A DNA stretch of 5,848 nt from Pseudomonadota bacterium (GCA_021808185.1 JAKBCB010000256.1:1-5848); one strand, 5' to 3'. Shown: positions 1-5,848, counted from the stretch's first letter. The notes: a model not told the origin generated them from the sequence alone. A program made the numbers and translations.

Positions 1-568
1 GCCACGCATCGCGCTGTCCGCCGCCGCCCGCTTGGTGGTGCAGCGGCTGTTCTACGTCCCCGGCCTGGATGCGGCTTCGGTTCCGCGGCGGGTGGTGCTG
101 GCGGGGTTCGATGCGCTGGCGACGCGCTGCGGCCATCCGCCGGCCGCCCCGCCGGCGCGCTGGCGGCGCGTGTATCTTTGCCAGCCGGCCGGGGATTCGC
201 CGCCGCTGCTGAACGAGGCCGCGATCATCGCGCAACTGGCCGAAGCCGGCTTCGTCGCCGTCACGCTCAGCGACCTGTCGATCCCGTTGCAGGCGCGGCT
301 GTTCGCCGAGGCGTCCCACATCATCGCGCCGCACGGGCCGGGGCTGGCGAATATCGGCTTCTGCGGCGCCGGCGCCGCGCTGTGCGAACTGCAATCCATC
401 CGCCGGCCGCGCTGGCGCTACCGCCGCCTCGCCGCCCTGCGCGGGCTGCATTACGGCTGCCTGCTCGGTGCCCCGGCATTGCAGGCGGAGGCGCCGCATG
501 CCGGCTTCTGCATCGCGCCGGACGCGCTGGCGGCGCTGCTGCGCGACCCGCGCTTCAGGCCGGCCTGA
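1..568 (+). CDS. Family 61 glycosyltransferase (DUF563), C-terminal part
   Basis: This gene is cut by the left window edge. The frame is open from base 2 and shows 188 residues before the TGA at 566-568. A TTG at 32 could be read as a start, but the frame continues upstream without a stop, so it is more likely internal. The match to family GT61 rests on the segment LLNEAAIIAQL (visible residues 69-79), followed by 'GFVAVTLSDLS', 'ARLFAEASHIIAPHGPGLAN' (98-117) and the closing 'GAALCEL' (124-130). These correspond to the family's NE...GF...A..I.GPHGAGL.N...EL pattern. GT61 enzymes transfer sugars such as xylose or GlcNAc; bacterial members usually sit in exopolysaccharide or LPS loci. The acceptor here is unknown. 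Two positions depart from the common form: 'APHGPG' replaces 'GPHGAG', and the basic residues usually found before NE are missing (QPAGDSPPLLNE). The gene converges on the amidohydrolase gene and overlaps its 3' end by 14 bases, so it belongs to a different transcription unit from the rest of the window. Confidence 0.85.
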   Translation, partial: PRIALSAAARLVVQRLFYVPGLDAASVPRRVVLAGFDALATRCGHPPAAPPARWRRVYLCQPAGDSPPLLNEAAIIAQLAEAGFVAVTLSDLSIPLQARLFAEASHIIAPHGPGLANIGFCGAGAALCELQSIRRPRWRYRRLAALRGLHYGCLLGAPALQAEAPHAGFCIAPDALAALLRDPRFRPA

Positions 569-569
569 A
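554..569. repeat. Perfect 16-bp palindrome spanning both convergent stop codons
   Basis: TTCAGGCCGGCCTGAA reads identically on both strands. The + strand stop (TGA, 566-568) and the - strand stop (TGA, complement of 555-557) occupy mirror positions in it, so both proteins end in the same residues, FRPA. It could extrude as a short hairpin, act as a protein site, or simply reflect coding constraint where two genes overlap. Confidence 0.9.
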
Positions 570-2009
570 ACCCAGGCTGGCGGCGTGCCGCGGCACCGCG
601 GCCGCCAGCGTCGAACGGCCGGCGAGCGTGCGGGTGCGCAGCGCCGCCATCGCCTCGGCCGCGTCGGCCAGCGCCGCCGCCTCGTCGAACGCCAGGATGC
701 GGCCGTCGCGCAGCACCCAGGCGCCATCGACCATCGCGGCGGTGACGTGTTCCGGCCCGGCATGCTGCACCAGCGCGTCCGCGCTGGCATCGAAGGCGAG
801 CGTGGCCGCCGCGCCCCGCCGCACCAGCACGAGGTCGGCAAGCTGCCCCGGCGCGATCCGCCCCAGCTCCCCGGCGCGATCGAGCACGCCGGCGCCATTG
901 CGCGTCGCCATCGCCAGCGCCTCCGCGCCGTGCGGCCAGGTGCGATGGTCGGCATCGGCGACGCGCGGCAGCATCATCGCCAGCCGCATCGTCGCGAAAT
1001 GGTCGTGCCGGCCGCCGGTGTTCGACGAATCGGTGCCGAGCGCGACCGGCAGGCCGGCGTCGCGCGACTCGGCCAGCGGCAGGATGCCGCTGCCCAGCAT
1101 CAGGTTGCTCGCCGGATTGTGGACCAGCGTGACGCCGTGCGCCGCCAGCACCTCCCGCTCGGCGCGGGAGAGCCAGATGCCGTGCGCGACCGACAGATTG
1201 CCGTCCAGCAGCCCCTCCTGCGCCATCGCCGCGACCAGACCGCCGGGATACAGCCGCGCGCCGATCTCCGCCTGCGCGCGCGTCTCCATCAGGTGCGTGT
1301 GCACGGCCACCCCGTGGCGATCCCGCAACTCGCGCCACAGCGCCCAGGCCCGGGCGGAGCAGCGCTGCGGTGCGTTCGGGCCGAGCAGCACGCGCACCCG
1401 GCCGGACCCGCCCGCCGCGCGGGCCACCATTTCGGCGAAGCGCGCCGCATAGGCGTCCGGGTCCAGCACCGGCGCGCCGCCGGCAATGCCGGCCACGTCG
1501 GGCGGCAGATGCACACCCAGCAGCGTCTCATCGCCGGTATCGTGCAGGAACGGCGCATAGCCGACGCGCAGGCCGCTCGCCTCGTGCGCCGCGATCGCCG
1601 CATCCGCCAGATGCTGCATCGGCGAATGGTCGATCCAGCCGGTGATGCCGGCGCGGATGCGTTCCGCTGCCCCCAGCAGCACCGCCGCGCGCAGCGTCGC
1701 CGCGGTGAAGGCGCGGCCGTACAGCACCGTGAACAGCGCCCACAGTTCCAGCGGCATCGCATTCTCGGTGCCGCGCAGCAGGGTCGCGTAGCCGTGCGCA
1801 TGTGCGTCGATCAGGCCGGGGATCAGCCAGTGGCCGCGCCCGTCCTCGATCCGCGTCGCCCGCGCGCGCAGCGCCGCACGGTCGTCCACGCGCGTCGCCA
1901 CCGCGGCGATGCGGCGCCCCTGCACCAGCACGCTCGCCTCGGCGAAACGGCCGCCGGGCGGCGGCTCATCCAGCAGCGCAAAGGCGCCATCGATCACGAG
2001 TTCCGTCAC
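555..2009 (-). CDS. Metal-dependent amidohydrolase, ATZ/TRZ (COG0402) deaminase type
   Basis: A 484-residue protein of the amidohydrolase superfamily, in the branch that includes SAH/MTA deaminase, guanine and cytosine deaminases and the s-triazine hydrolases AtzA/TrzN. An N-terminal beta-sandwich strand region leads into LIPGLIDAHAHG (62-73), where H70 and H72 are the HxH metal ligands. VHTHLMET (236-243) supplies the third metal histidine (H239) and the proton-shuttling E242. VAHG carries H276, and LGTDSSN (324-330) carries the metal-binding D327. The C-terminal 'G.IAPGQLADLVLV' (383-396) rebuilds the sandwich. All expected catalytic residues are present and the length is normal for the family, so it should be an active cytosolic hydrolase or deaminase. 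The substrate is unknown. The usual TDG...SNN loop is TDSSNTGGRHDH here. The start is GTG at 2009, whose GTGA overlaps the LysR stop. A GGAA eight bases upstream (2018-2021) supports it, although GTG at codon 5 is an alternative. It is the last gene of the five-gene run, and its 3' end overlaps the convergent glycosyltransferase gene. Confidence 0.93.
   Translation of the reverse strand: MTELVIDGAFALLDEPPPGGRFAEASVLVQGRRIAAVATRVDDRAALRARATRIEDGRGHWLIPGLIDAHAHGYATLLRGTENAMPLELWALFTVLYGRAFTAATLRAAVLLGAAERIRAGITGWIDHSPMQHLADAAIAAHEASGLRVGYAPFLHDTGDETLLGVHLPPDVAGIAGGAPVLDPDAYAARFAEMVARAAGGSGRVRVLLGPNAPQRCSARAWALWRELRDRHGVAVHTHLMETRAQAEIGARLYPGGLVAAMAQEGLLDGNLSVAHGIWLSRAEREVLAAHGVTLVHNPASNLMLGSGILPLAESRDAGLPVALGTDSSNTGGRHDHFATMRLAMMLPRVADADHRTWPHGAEALAMATRNGAGVLDRAGELGRIAPGQLADLVLVRRGAAATLAFDASADALVQHAGPEHVTAAMVDGAWVLRDGRILAFDEAAALADAAEAMAALRTRTLAGRSTLAAAVPRHAASLGFRPA
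559..581 (+). terminator. Possible hairpin at the end of the glycosyltransferase transcript
   Basis: In the + strand transcript, bases 559-567 (GCCGGCCTG) can pair with 573-581 (CAGGCTGGC) around a five-base AAACC loop. This gives nine pairs, one of them G-U, and the hairpin begins inside the last codons of the glycosyltransferase. No T-run follows, so it is not a canonical intrinsic terminator. It may only slow polymerase or protect the 3' end. On the opposite transcript the same stem carries a C-A mismatch and would be weaker. Given the high G+C content, a chance stem is quite possible. Confidence 0.25.
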
Positions 2010-2905
2010 TTCGCGCGTTCCAATTCCGGCAGACTGGTTTTCAACGTGTCCAGGAGGGCGCTGGCCGCCGGCAGCAGCGTGCGCCGCGCCGGCGCATAGA
2101 GGCCGAGCTTCAGCGCATTCAGCTTCGGTGATTCAAGGCGCAGCCACTGCAACTGGCCCTCCGCGATCTCGCGGCGGAAGCCCATGCGGGTGAAGAAGGC
2201 GACGCCCATGCCGGCCTGCACAGAGCGGCCGAGCATCGCCAGCGAATTGGACAACAGCCGCCGGCTGGCGCCGGCGCAGAACGCGGCGAAATCGGGGTCG
2301 ATCTCGGCCGGCAGCGTCTCGTGCTGCAACAGCACCGGCCGCCCGGCGAGGGCGGCGAAGGTCACCGGCTGCACCCGCCGCAGCGGATCGTTATGGGCGG
2401 TCAGCAGGCCGATCGGCGTCGAGACCGCGGCGACCAGCTTCACCGCGGGGCTCGCGGGGGCGACGAAGGTGAGGCCGAGTTCCGCCTCCCCGGCGACGAT
2501 TTCCTGAAACACCGCGGTCGGTGCTGCGGTCTGCACGGAATAGCTGACGGCGCCGTGGTTGGTCGCGAAGCGCGCCAGCACGCGCGGCAGGAAATCCACC
2601 AGCAGGCTGTCCAGCGCGACGATCCGCACATGCCCGCTGCGCAGCCCGCGCAGCCCGTCCAGCTCCGCCAGCAGCCGTTCGTAGCTGCCGAGCGTGTCGC
2701 CGACATGGCGCAGCAGCAGCGCGCCGGCCGGGGTCGGCCGCACGCCCTGCGGCAGCCGATCGAACAGCCGCACGCCGAGCTGCGCCTCCAGCGCCAGCAA
2801 CTGCCGGTTCACCGCGGTCGAGGCGACGTTGAGCCGCAGCGCCGCGCGACGGATGGAGCCGCTGCGCCCGATCTCCCGCACATAGCGCAGGACGGTCGCG
2901 TGCAT
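2006..2905 (-). CDS. LysR-type transcriptional regulator
   Basis: A 299-residue protein of standard LysR length. The winged helix-turn-helix covers about residues 5-65. 'GSIRRAALRLNVASTAVNRQ' (16-35) is the helix-turn-helix core, and 'LEAQLGVRLFDR' (39-50) with 'PTPAG' (57-61) is the classic LysR wing signature. Residues 90-290 form the two-lobed effector-binding domain, opening with GHVRIVALDSLLVDFLP (91-107) and containing 'AELGLTF' (141-147) and 'GMGVAFFTR' (232-240). The ATG at 2905 shares one base with the stop of the hydratase gene (TGATG). I see no Shine-Dalgarno in front of it, so translation probably depends on re-initiation after the upstream gene. The frame is open far upstream, but that part lies antiparallel-free within the hydratase gene in another frame and is a shadow. 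Being inside the operon, the regulator should be co-transcribed with the enzymes it presumably controls. Its binding site is not in a visible intergenic gap because there is none. The effector is unknown. Confidence 0.95.
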   Translation of the reverse strand: MHATVLRYVREIGRSGSIRRAALRLNVASTAVNRQLLALEAQLGVRLFDRLPQGVRPTPAGALLLRHVGDTLGSYERLLAELDGLRGLRSGHVRIVALDSLLVDFLPRVLARFATNHGAVSYSVQTAAPTAVFQEIVAGEAELGLTFVAPASPAVKLVAAVSTPIGLLTAHNDPLRRVQPVTFAALAGRPVLLQHETLPAEIDPDFAAFCAGASRRLLSNSLAMLGRSVQAGMGVAFFTRMGFRREIAEGQLQWLRLESPKLNALKLGLYAPARRTLLPAASALLDTLKTSLPELERAK

Positions 2906-3678
2906 CAGCGCCCGGACCAGACCGGGGCGCGCTTCTCGCGGAAGGCGCGCACGCCTTCCTCCCCGTCCGCCGATTGCAGGCATTCGATCAGCGCCGGCAG
3001 CCGCATCGCCTGCGCCGCGGCCGGCGCAAGCTCCGCGGTGCGCCGCACCGTCTGCTTGATGGCGCGCAGCGATAGCGGCGCGCAGGCGAGGATGTCGGCG
3101 AGCCAGCGATCGACCGCGGCATCCAGTTCGGCGCGCGGCACCACCTCGTTCACCAGCCCCATCGCCCGCGCCTCCGCCGCCGCAATGCGCCGGCCGGTCA
3201 GCAGCATGCCCATCGCCTGCCGGTGCGGCACCTGCCGCTGCAGCAGGACCATGCCGCCATCCAGCGGCAGCCGGCCGACGCGCGGTTCCGGCAGGCCGAA
3301 GCTCGCGGTCTCGGCGGCGATCACCAGGTCGCAGCCCAGCACCATCTCGAACCCGCCGCCCAGCGCATGGCCGTTGACGCGCGCGATCACCGGGATGTCG
3401 AGCGTGCTGCGCAGCGCGATGCCGCCGAACCCCGCCGGCCGCGCCGCCGCCCAGTATTCCAGGCCGGAGCGGCCGACCGATTTCATGTCCGCCCCGGTGC
3501 AGAAGGCCCGCTCCCCCGCGCCGGTCAGCACCACCGCGCGCACGTCCCGATCCGCCTCCAGAAGCTGCCAGATCGCTTCCAGCTCGGCCTCCGCCGCCGC
3601 ATCCAGCGCGTTCAGCACCTCCGGCCGGTCGATGGTGACGCGCGCGACATGCCCGGCAATGTCCAGCCGGACGGTCAT
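2905..3678 (-). CDS. Enoyl-CoA hydratase/isomerase family protein, CaiD-like
   Basis: A 257-residue crotonase-fold protein of full normal length, expected to hydrate a 2-enoyl-CoA in the cytosol, probably as an oligomer. The first oxyanion-hole segment is AFCTGADMKSV (58-68). The second is 'NGHALGGGFEMVLGCDL' (102-118). E111 and E131 (in FGLPEPRVG, 127-135) align with the two catalytic glutamates of classical enoyl-CoA hydratase, so true hydratase activity is plausible rather than only isomerase or hydrolase activity. 'LPLDGGMVLL' (137-146), 'LTGRRIAAAEA' (160-170), and the ending 'FREKRAPVWSGR' recall crotonobetainyl-CoA hydratase CaiD (from memory, not aligned). The ATG at 3678 overlaps the CoA-transferase stop by four bases (ATGA). 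A G-rich GGGGTGG precedes it and is only a weak Shine-Dalgarno. Pairing with a class III CoA-transferase matches the CaiB/CaiD arrangement, but no carnitine-specific gene is visible, so I do not assign caiD. Confidence 0.94.
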   Translation of the reverse strand: MTVRLDIAGHVARVTIDRPEVLNALDAAAEAELEAIWQLLEADRDVRAVVLTGAGERAFCTGADMKSVGRSGLEYWAAARPAGFGGIALRSTLDIPVIARVNGHALGGGFEMVLGCDLVIAAETASFGLPEPRVGRLPLDGGMVLLQRQVPHRQAMGMLLTGRRIAAAEARAMGLVNEVVPRAELDAAVDRWLADILACAPLSLRAIKQTVRRTAELAPAAAQAMRLPALIECLQSADGEEGVRAFREKRAPVWSGR

Positions 3679-4892
3679 GCCACCACCCCGTCGGCGCGCA
3701 GGCCGGCAATCGCCTCCATCGTGTAGCCGTGCTGCTCCAGGATCGCCGCACCATCCGCACCCAGCGCCGGCGGCGGATAGCGCAGCGCGGTCTCGCCGGC
3801 CGACAGATGCACCGGCGAGCCGACCAGCCCAAGCGAATCGCCGCGCATCACCATGTGGTTCACCGTCGCCTGTTCGTCCTCCAGCGCCTCGCCCAGCGTG
3901 CGCACCGGCGCGCACAGCAGGTCGCGCGCCTCCAGCCGCTCCAGCCAGTGCGCGGTGCTGGCGGTGGCGATGCGGGCGCGCAGGATGTCGTGCAGCGCGG
4001 CGCGGTGCTGGCGCGCCACGTCCAGGCTGGCGAAGCGCGGATCGGCGGACAGGTCCTCCAGCCCCAGCGCGAGGCAGATTTCGCGCAGCGGATTGGCCTT
4101 GAACGCGCCGACGATCACCACCGCGCCGTCGGTGGTGGCGAACGCGCCGGTGAACGGCATCGCGCCCCAGGAAAACTCGCGCTGGCGCATCAGCCACATC
4201 GCCGCTTCCTGCATCTGCATCGCCAGCATACTGTCGTACAGCGAGACTTCGACGCATTGCCCGCGCCCGGTGCGCTCGCGTTGCAGCAGCGCAACCAGGA
4301 TGCCCTGCACCAGATGCATCCCCGCCGAGTAGTCGGCAAGTGCTGTGGGGTAGATGGTCAGCGGCTCCGACGGGTCGCATTTGCGCGCCATCACGCCGCT
4401 CATCGCCTGCGCCAGGATGTCCTGCCCGCCCTTGTGCGCATACGGCCCGGCGGTGCCGAACCCGGTGCCGAAGGCGAAGATGATGCGCGGGTTGATCGCC
4501 GACAGTGTGTCGTAGCCGAGGCCCATGCGCTCCATCACGCCGGCGCGGAAATTGTTGACCACGACATCGGCGCTTTCCACCAGCCGGCGCGCGATCGCCA
4601 GCCCCGCCTTGGCCTTCAGGTCCAGCGCGATGCTGCGCTTGTTGCGGTTGAGGCTGCAGAACACCGGATTGAGCGGCCCCGCCGGATCGTCGATCGAGGT
4701 GCGCGACAGGTCGCCGGCGCCGATGCGCTCGATCTTGATGACATCGGCGCCCCAGTCGCCGAGCATCTGCGTGCAGCAGGGGCCGAGCATGACCTGGGTG
4801 AAGTCGATCACCCGCACGCCGGCCAGCGGCAGTGCCGTCTTTTGCGTCAACGCCTCGCTCCTTCCGTTCACCGGCGCATCCGGCGGGCTCAT
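3675..4892 (-). CDS. Class III (CaiB/BaiF/Frc family) CoA-transferase
   Basis: A 405-residue protein that should move CoA from a donor thioester to a carboxylic acid by way of an aspartyl-CoA intermediate. 'LAGVRVIDFTQVMLGP' (23-38), GADVIKIER (48-56), 'GDLSRT' (60-65) and 'LNRNKRSIALDLK' (81-93) form the typical CoA-binding N-terminal domain. 'ADYSAGMHLVQGIL' (186-199) contains D187, which matches the nucleophilic aspartate of formyl-CoA transferase (D169 of Frc). 'GRGQCVEVSLYDSML' (209-223) follows. At the position of Frc Q17 there is M35, and I find no equivalent of the Frc glycine-rich loop, so formate/oxalate specificity is unlikely. The length is the same as I recall for E. coli CaiB. 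The ATG at 4892 overlaps the oxidoreductase stop as ATGA, but a much better ribosome site lies in front of a TTG at 4850, which would give 391 residues starting MTQKTALPLAGV. The first 14 residues look non-conserved. The likely partner is the hydratase that follows. Confidence 0.95.
   Translation of the reverse strand: MSPPDAPVNGRSEALTQKTALPLAGVRVIDFTQVMLGPCCTQMLGDWGADVIKIERIGAGDLSRTSIDDPAGPLNPVFCSLNRNKRSIALDLKAKAGLAIARRLVESADVVVNNFRAGVMERMGLGYDTLSAINPRIIFAFGTGFGTAGPYAHKGGQDILAQAMSGVMARKCDPSEPLTIYPTALADYSAGMHLVQGILVALLQRERTGRGQCVEVSLYDSMLAMQMQEAAMWLMRQREFSWGAMPFTGAFATTDGAVVIVGAFKANPLREICLALGLEDLSADPRFASLDVARQHRAALHDILRARIATASTAHWLERLEARDLLCAPVRTLGEALEDEQATVNHMVMRGDSLGLVGSPVHLSAGETALRYPPPALGADGAAILEQHGYTMEAIAGLRADGVVA
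4858..4865 (-). promoter_or_regulatory. Strong Shine-Dalgarno inside the start of the CoA-transferase gene
   Basis: On the - strand this reads GGAAGGAG, a near-ideal ribosome-binding sequence. It stands seven bases before an in-frame TTG (4850-4848, codon 15 of the longer reading). No comparable site precedes the ATG at 4892, where the upstream bases are GGTGGCGGCGCA. It therefore favours the shorter protein. It is the clearest ribosome site I found in the window. Confidence 0.6.
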
Positions 4893-5848
4893 TGCGCCGC
4901 CACCAGCGCCACCTCCGCGCCCGGGTCGGCACCCTGCGCACGCAGCCGGCGCTGCAACGCGCCGACATCGACATTCCGCACCGCGACGCCGGATGCCAGC
5001 GCCAGCGCCGCCGCGGTGCCGGCGGCCTCACCCATCGCCATGCAGGGCGGGATTTCGCGCGACACCTTCTGCGCCGGCGGCGTCGCCGAATAATGCCGCC
5101 CGGCGACCAGCAGCCCTTCGATCCCGCGCGGCAGCAGCGCGCGATACGGCGTGTAGTAGTCGCGCCCGCGCGCGATGCTGTCGGGGAAGCGCACGCGGCC
5201 GGCGACATCCTCCTTCGTCACCACGTACTCGCCTTCCAGCAGCCGCGTCTGCCGCACGCCGGTCTGCGGCGCGATATCGACGATGTGGCAGTGGGCGAAG
5301 CCGGGAATCTTCGCCCGCGCATACTCCACCATCGCGTGGATGCGCCGCCGCCCCTCGAACTCGGCTTCCGTCAGATCCTCGATGCGCAGCCCGTCCAGCC
5401 CGGTCATGTGCGGGCAGTTGCACCACACCACGCCGGGCAGCGGCGTCTTCAGCCACCAGTAATCCCACGAGCCGCCGATGATCCGCCGCGCCTCCTTGTC
5501 GATCGCCTCGAACTCGGCCGGATGCTCGAACTGGAAGCGCTCCGCCGCGTCGGTATCGACGCCGCCGAGGCGGAACACCGTCGTCACCATGTAGCCGGCA
5601 TGGACATGCGCGGCGCCGGCATCCGCCGCCACGTCCAGGTCGCCGGTCGCGTCGATCACGATGCCGCCCAGGATCGCCTGCCGCCCCGCCTTGCCGTCCA
5701 CCACAACGCCGGCCATCGCGCCGTCCCGCACCAGCGCGTGGGAGAACCAGCTATGCAGCCGGAGCTGCACGCCCGCCTCCTGCACCATCTCGTCGGACAC
5801 GCGCTTCCAGCCGTCGGGATCGAACGATGCGGCATAGCAGATCGGGTG
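4889..5848 (-). CDS. FAD-dependent oxidoreductase (FAD_oxidored family), C-terminal part
   Basis: This gene is cut by the right window edge. The frame is open to the last base and shows 319 residues; the GTG at 5800 is only an internal valine. Family members are usually about 430-470 residues, so the N-terminal GxGxxG Rossmann motif should lie beyond 5848. The visible part has GGIVIDATGDLDVAADAGA (61-79 of the fragment), the second FAD-contact motif. It also has 'EDLTEAEFEGRRRI' (157-170), GVRQTRLLEGEYVVT (197-211), 'LLVAGRHYSA' (246-255) and 'CMAMGEAAGTAAALAL' (269-284), which together are the pattern of Pfam FAD_oxidored proteins. The role is oxidation or reduction of a small substrate with bound FAD. 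The substrate and electron partner are unknown, and no iron-sulfur cysteine cluster is seen in this part. It is the first visible gene of the run and overlaps the CoA-transferase by four bases, which suggests a shared pathway. It could be involved in oxidising the substrate before CoA activation, but that is inference. Confidence 0.88.
   Translation of the reverse strand, partial: HPICYAASFDPDGWKRVSDEMVQEAGVQLRLHSWFSHALVRDGAMAGVVVDGKAGRQAILGGIVIDATGDLDVAADAGAAHVHAGYMVTTVFRLGGVDTDAAERFQFEHPAEFEAIDKEARRIIGGSWDYWWLKTPLPGVVWCNCPHMTGLDGLRIEDLTEAEFEGRRRIHAMVEYARAKIPGFAHCHIVDIAPQTGVRQTRLLEGEYVVTKEDVAGRVRFPDSIARGRDYYTPYRALLPRGIEGLLVAGRHYSATPPAQKVSREIPPCMAMGEAAGTAAALALASGVAVRNVDVGALQRRLRAQGADPGAEVALVAAQ

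Noticed and set aside
1266..1282. Short alternating CG run that might be a simple repeat
   Set aside because: It is only a few dinucleotides long and lies within the amidohydrolase coding sequence; this is expected at this base composition.
178..1452. + strand open frame (424 codons) running across the glycosyltransferase and amidohydrolase 3' ends
   Set aside because: It is in a different frame from the GT61 motifs and antisense to the amidohydrolase, with no domain content.
468..2099. Long + strand open frame (543 codons) opposite the amidohydrolase gene
   Set aside because: Its translation is arginine-, glutamine- and histidine-rich with no recognisable domain, and it lies fully antisense to a gene with complete catalytic motifs. 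It is a by-product of G/C-rich third codon positions.
2006..3832. Reading the LysR gene as a 608-residue protein with a long N-terminal extension
   Set aside because: The extension is an out-of-frame reading of the hydratase gene. The LysR DNA-binding domain begins right at the ATG at 2905.
2321..4102. Long + strand open frame (593 codons) opposite the LysR, hydratase and CoA-transferase genes
   Set aside because: It crosses three well-supported genes on the other strand, has a low-complexity Arg/Ala/Pro/Ser composition and shows no domain.
2905..4892. Assigning caiB and caiD to the transferase and hydratase
   Set aside because: Similarity in motifs and pairing is suggestive, but no carnitine-specific dehydrogenase, ligase or transporter is visible and class III transferases and crotonases are broad families.
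3729..5093. Long + strand open frame (454 codons) opposite the CoA-transferase gene
   Set aside because: It is rich in Arg, Gln and His without motifs. The opposite strand encodes a clear class III CoA-transferase.
2905..5208. Reading the hydratase as the C-terminus of a 767-residue fusion protein
   Set aside because: The upstream part of this frame is a shadow of the CoA-transferase and oxidoreductase genes, with low-complexity Arg/Ala/Gly sequence. The real protein starts at the ATG at 3678 with a normal crotonase N-terminus.

Overview
The window is very G+C rich (roughly 70% by eye, not computed), with strong G/C preference at third codon positions. This preference leaves long spurious open frames on the opposite strand. 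It holds only protein-coding sequence and no RNA genes, mobile elements or CRISPR. The base composition, the protein families and the very tight packing suggest an alphaproteobacterium, perhaps an acetic-acid-bacterium relative such as a Roseomonas-like genus. That placement is inference from style, not from a marker gene.

Layout. From the left edge to 568, on the + strand, lies the 3' end of a family 61 glycosyltransferase gene, probably part of a separate surface-polysaccharide region. Everything from 555 to the right edge is on the - strand and forms one unbroken run of five genes. In transcription order (right to left) these are: an FAD-dependent oxidoreductase (N-terminus outside the window), a class III (CaiB/Frc type) CoA-transferase, a crotonase-fold enoyl-CoA hydratase resembling CaiD, a LysR-type regulator, and an ATZ/TRZ-type metal-dependent amidohydrolase. 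No intergenic base separates these five genes as called. Each stop codon overlaps the next start (ATGA, ATGA, TGATG, GTGA). The CoA-transferase may instead start 42 bases further in, at a TTG behind a strong Shine-Dalgarno sequence. The last gene converges on the glycosyltransferase gene, and the two overlap by 14 bases inside a perfect 16-base palindrome.

How the genes may work together (inference). The set reads as a catabolic operon. The CoA-transferase would activate a carboxylic acid to its CoA thioester, and the hydratase would add water to (or isomerise) an enoyl-CoA. The FAD enzyme would oxidise or reduce the substrate or an intermediate, and the amidohydrolase would remove an amine or other leaving group or open a ring. 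The LysR protein would sense the substrate. All catalytic residues I could locate are intact. The substrate cannot be read from the sequence. The promoter, and any transporter or CoA ligase, must lie beyond 5848.
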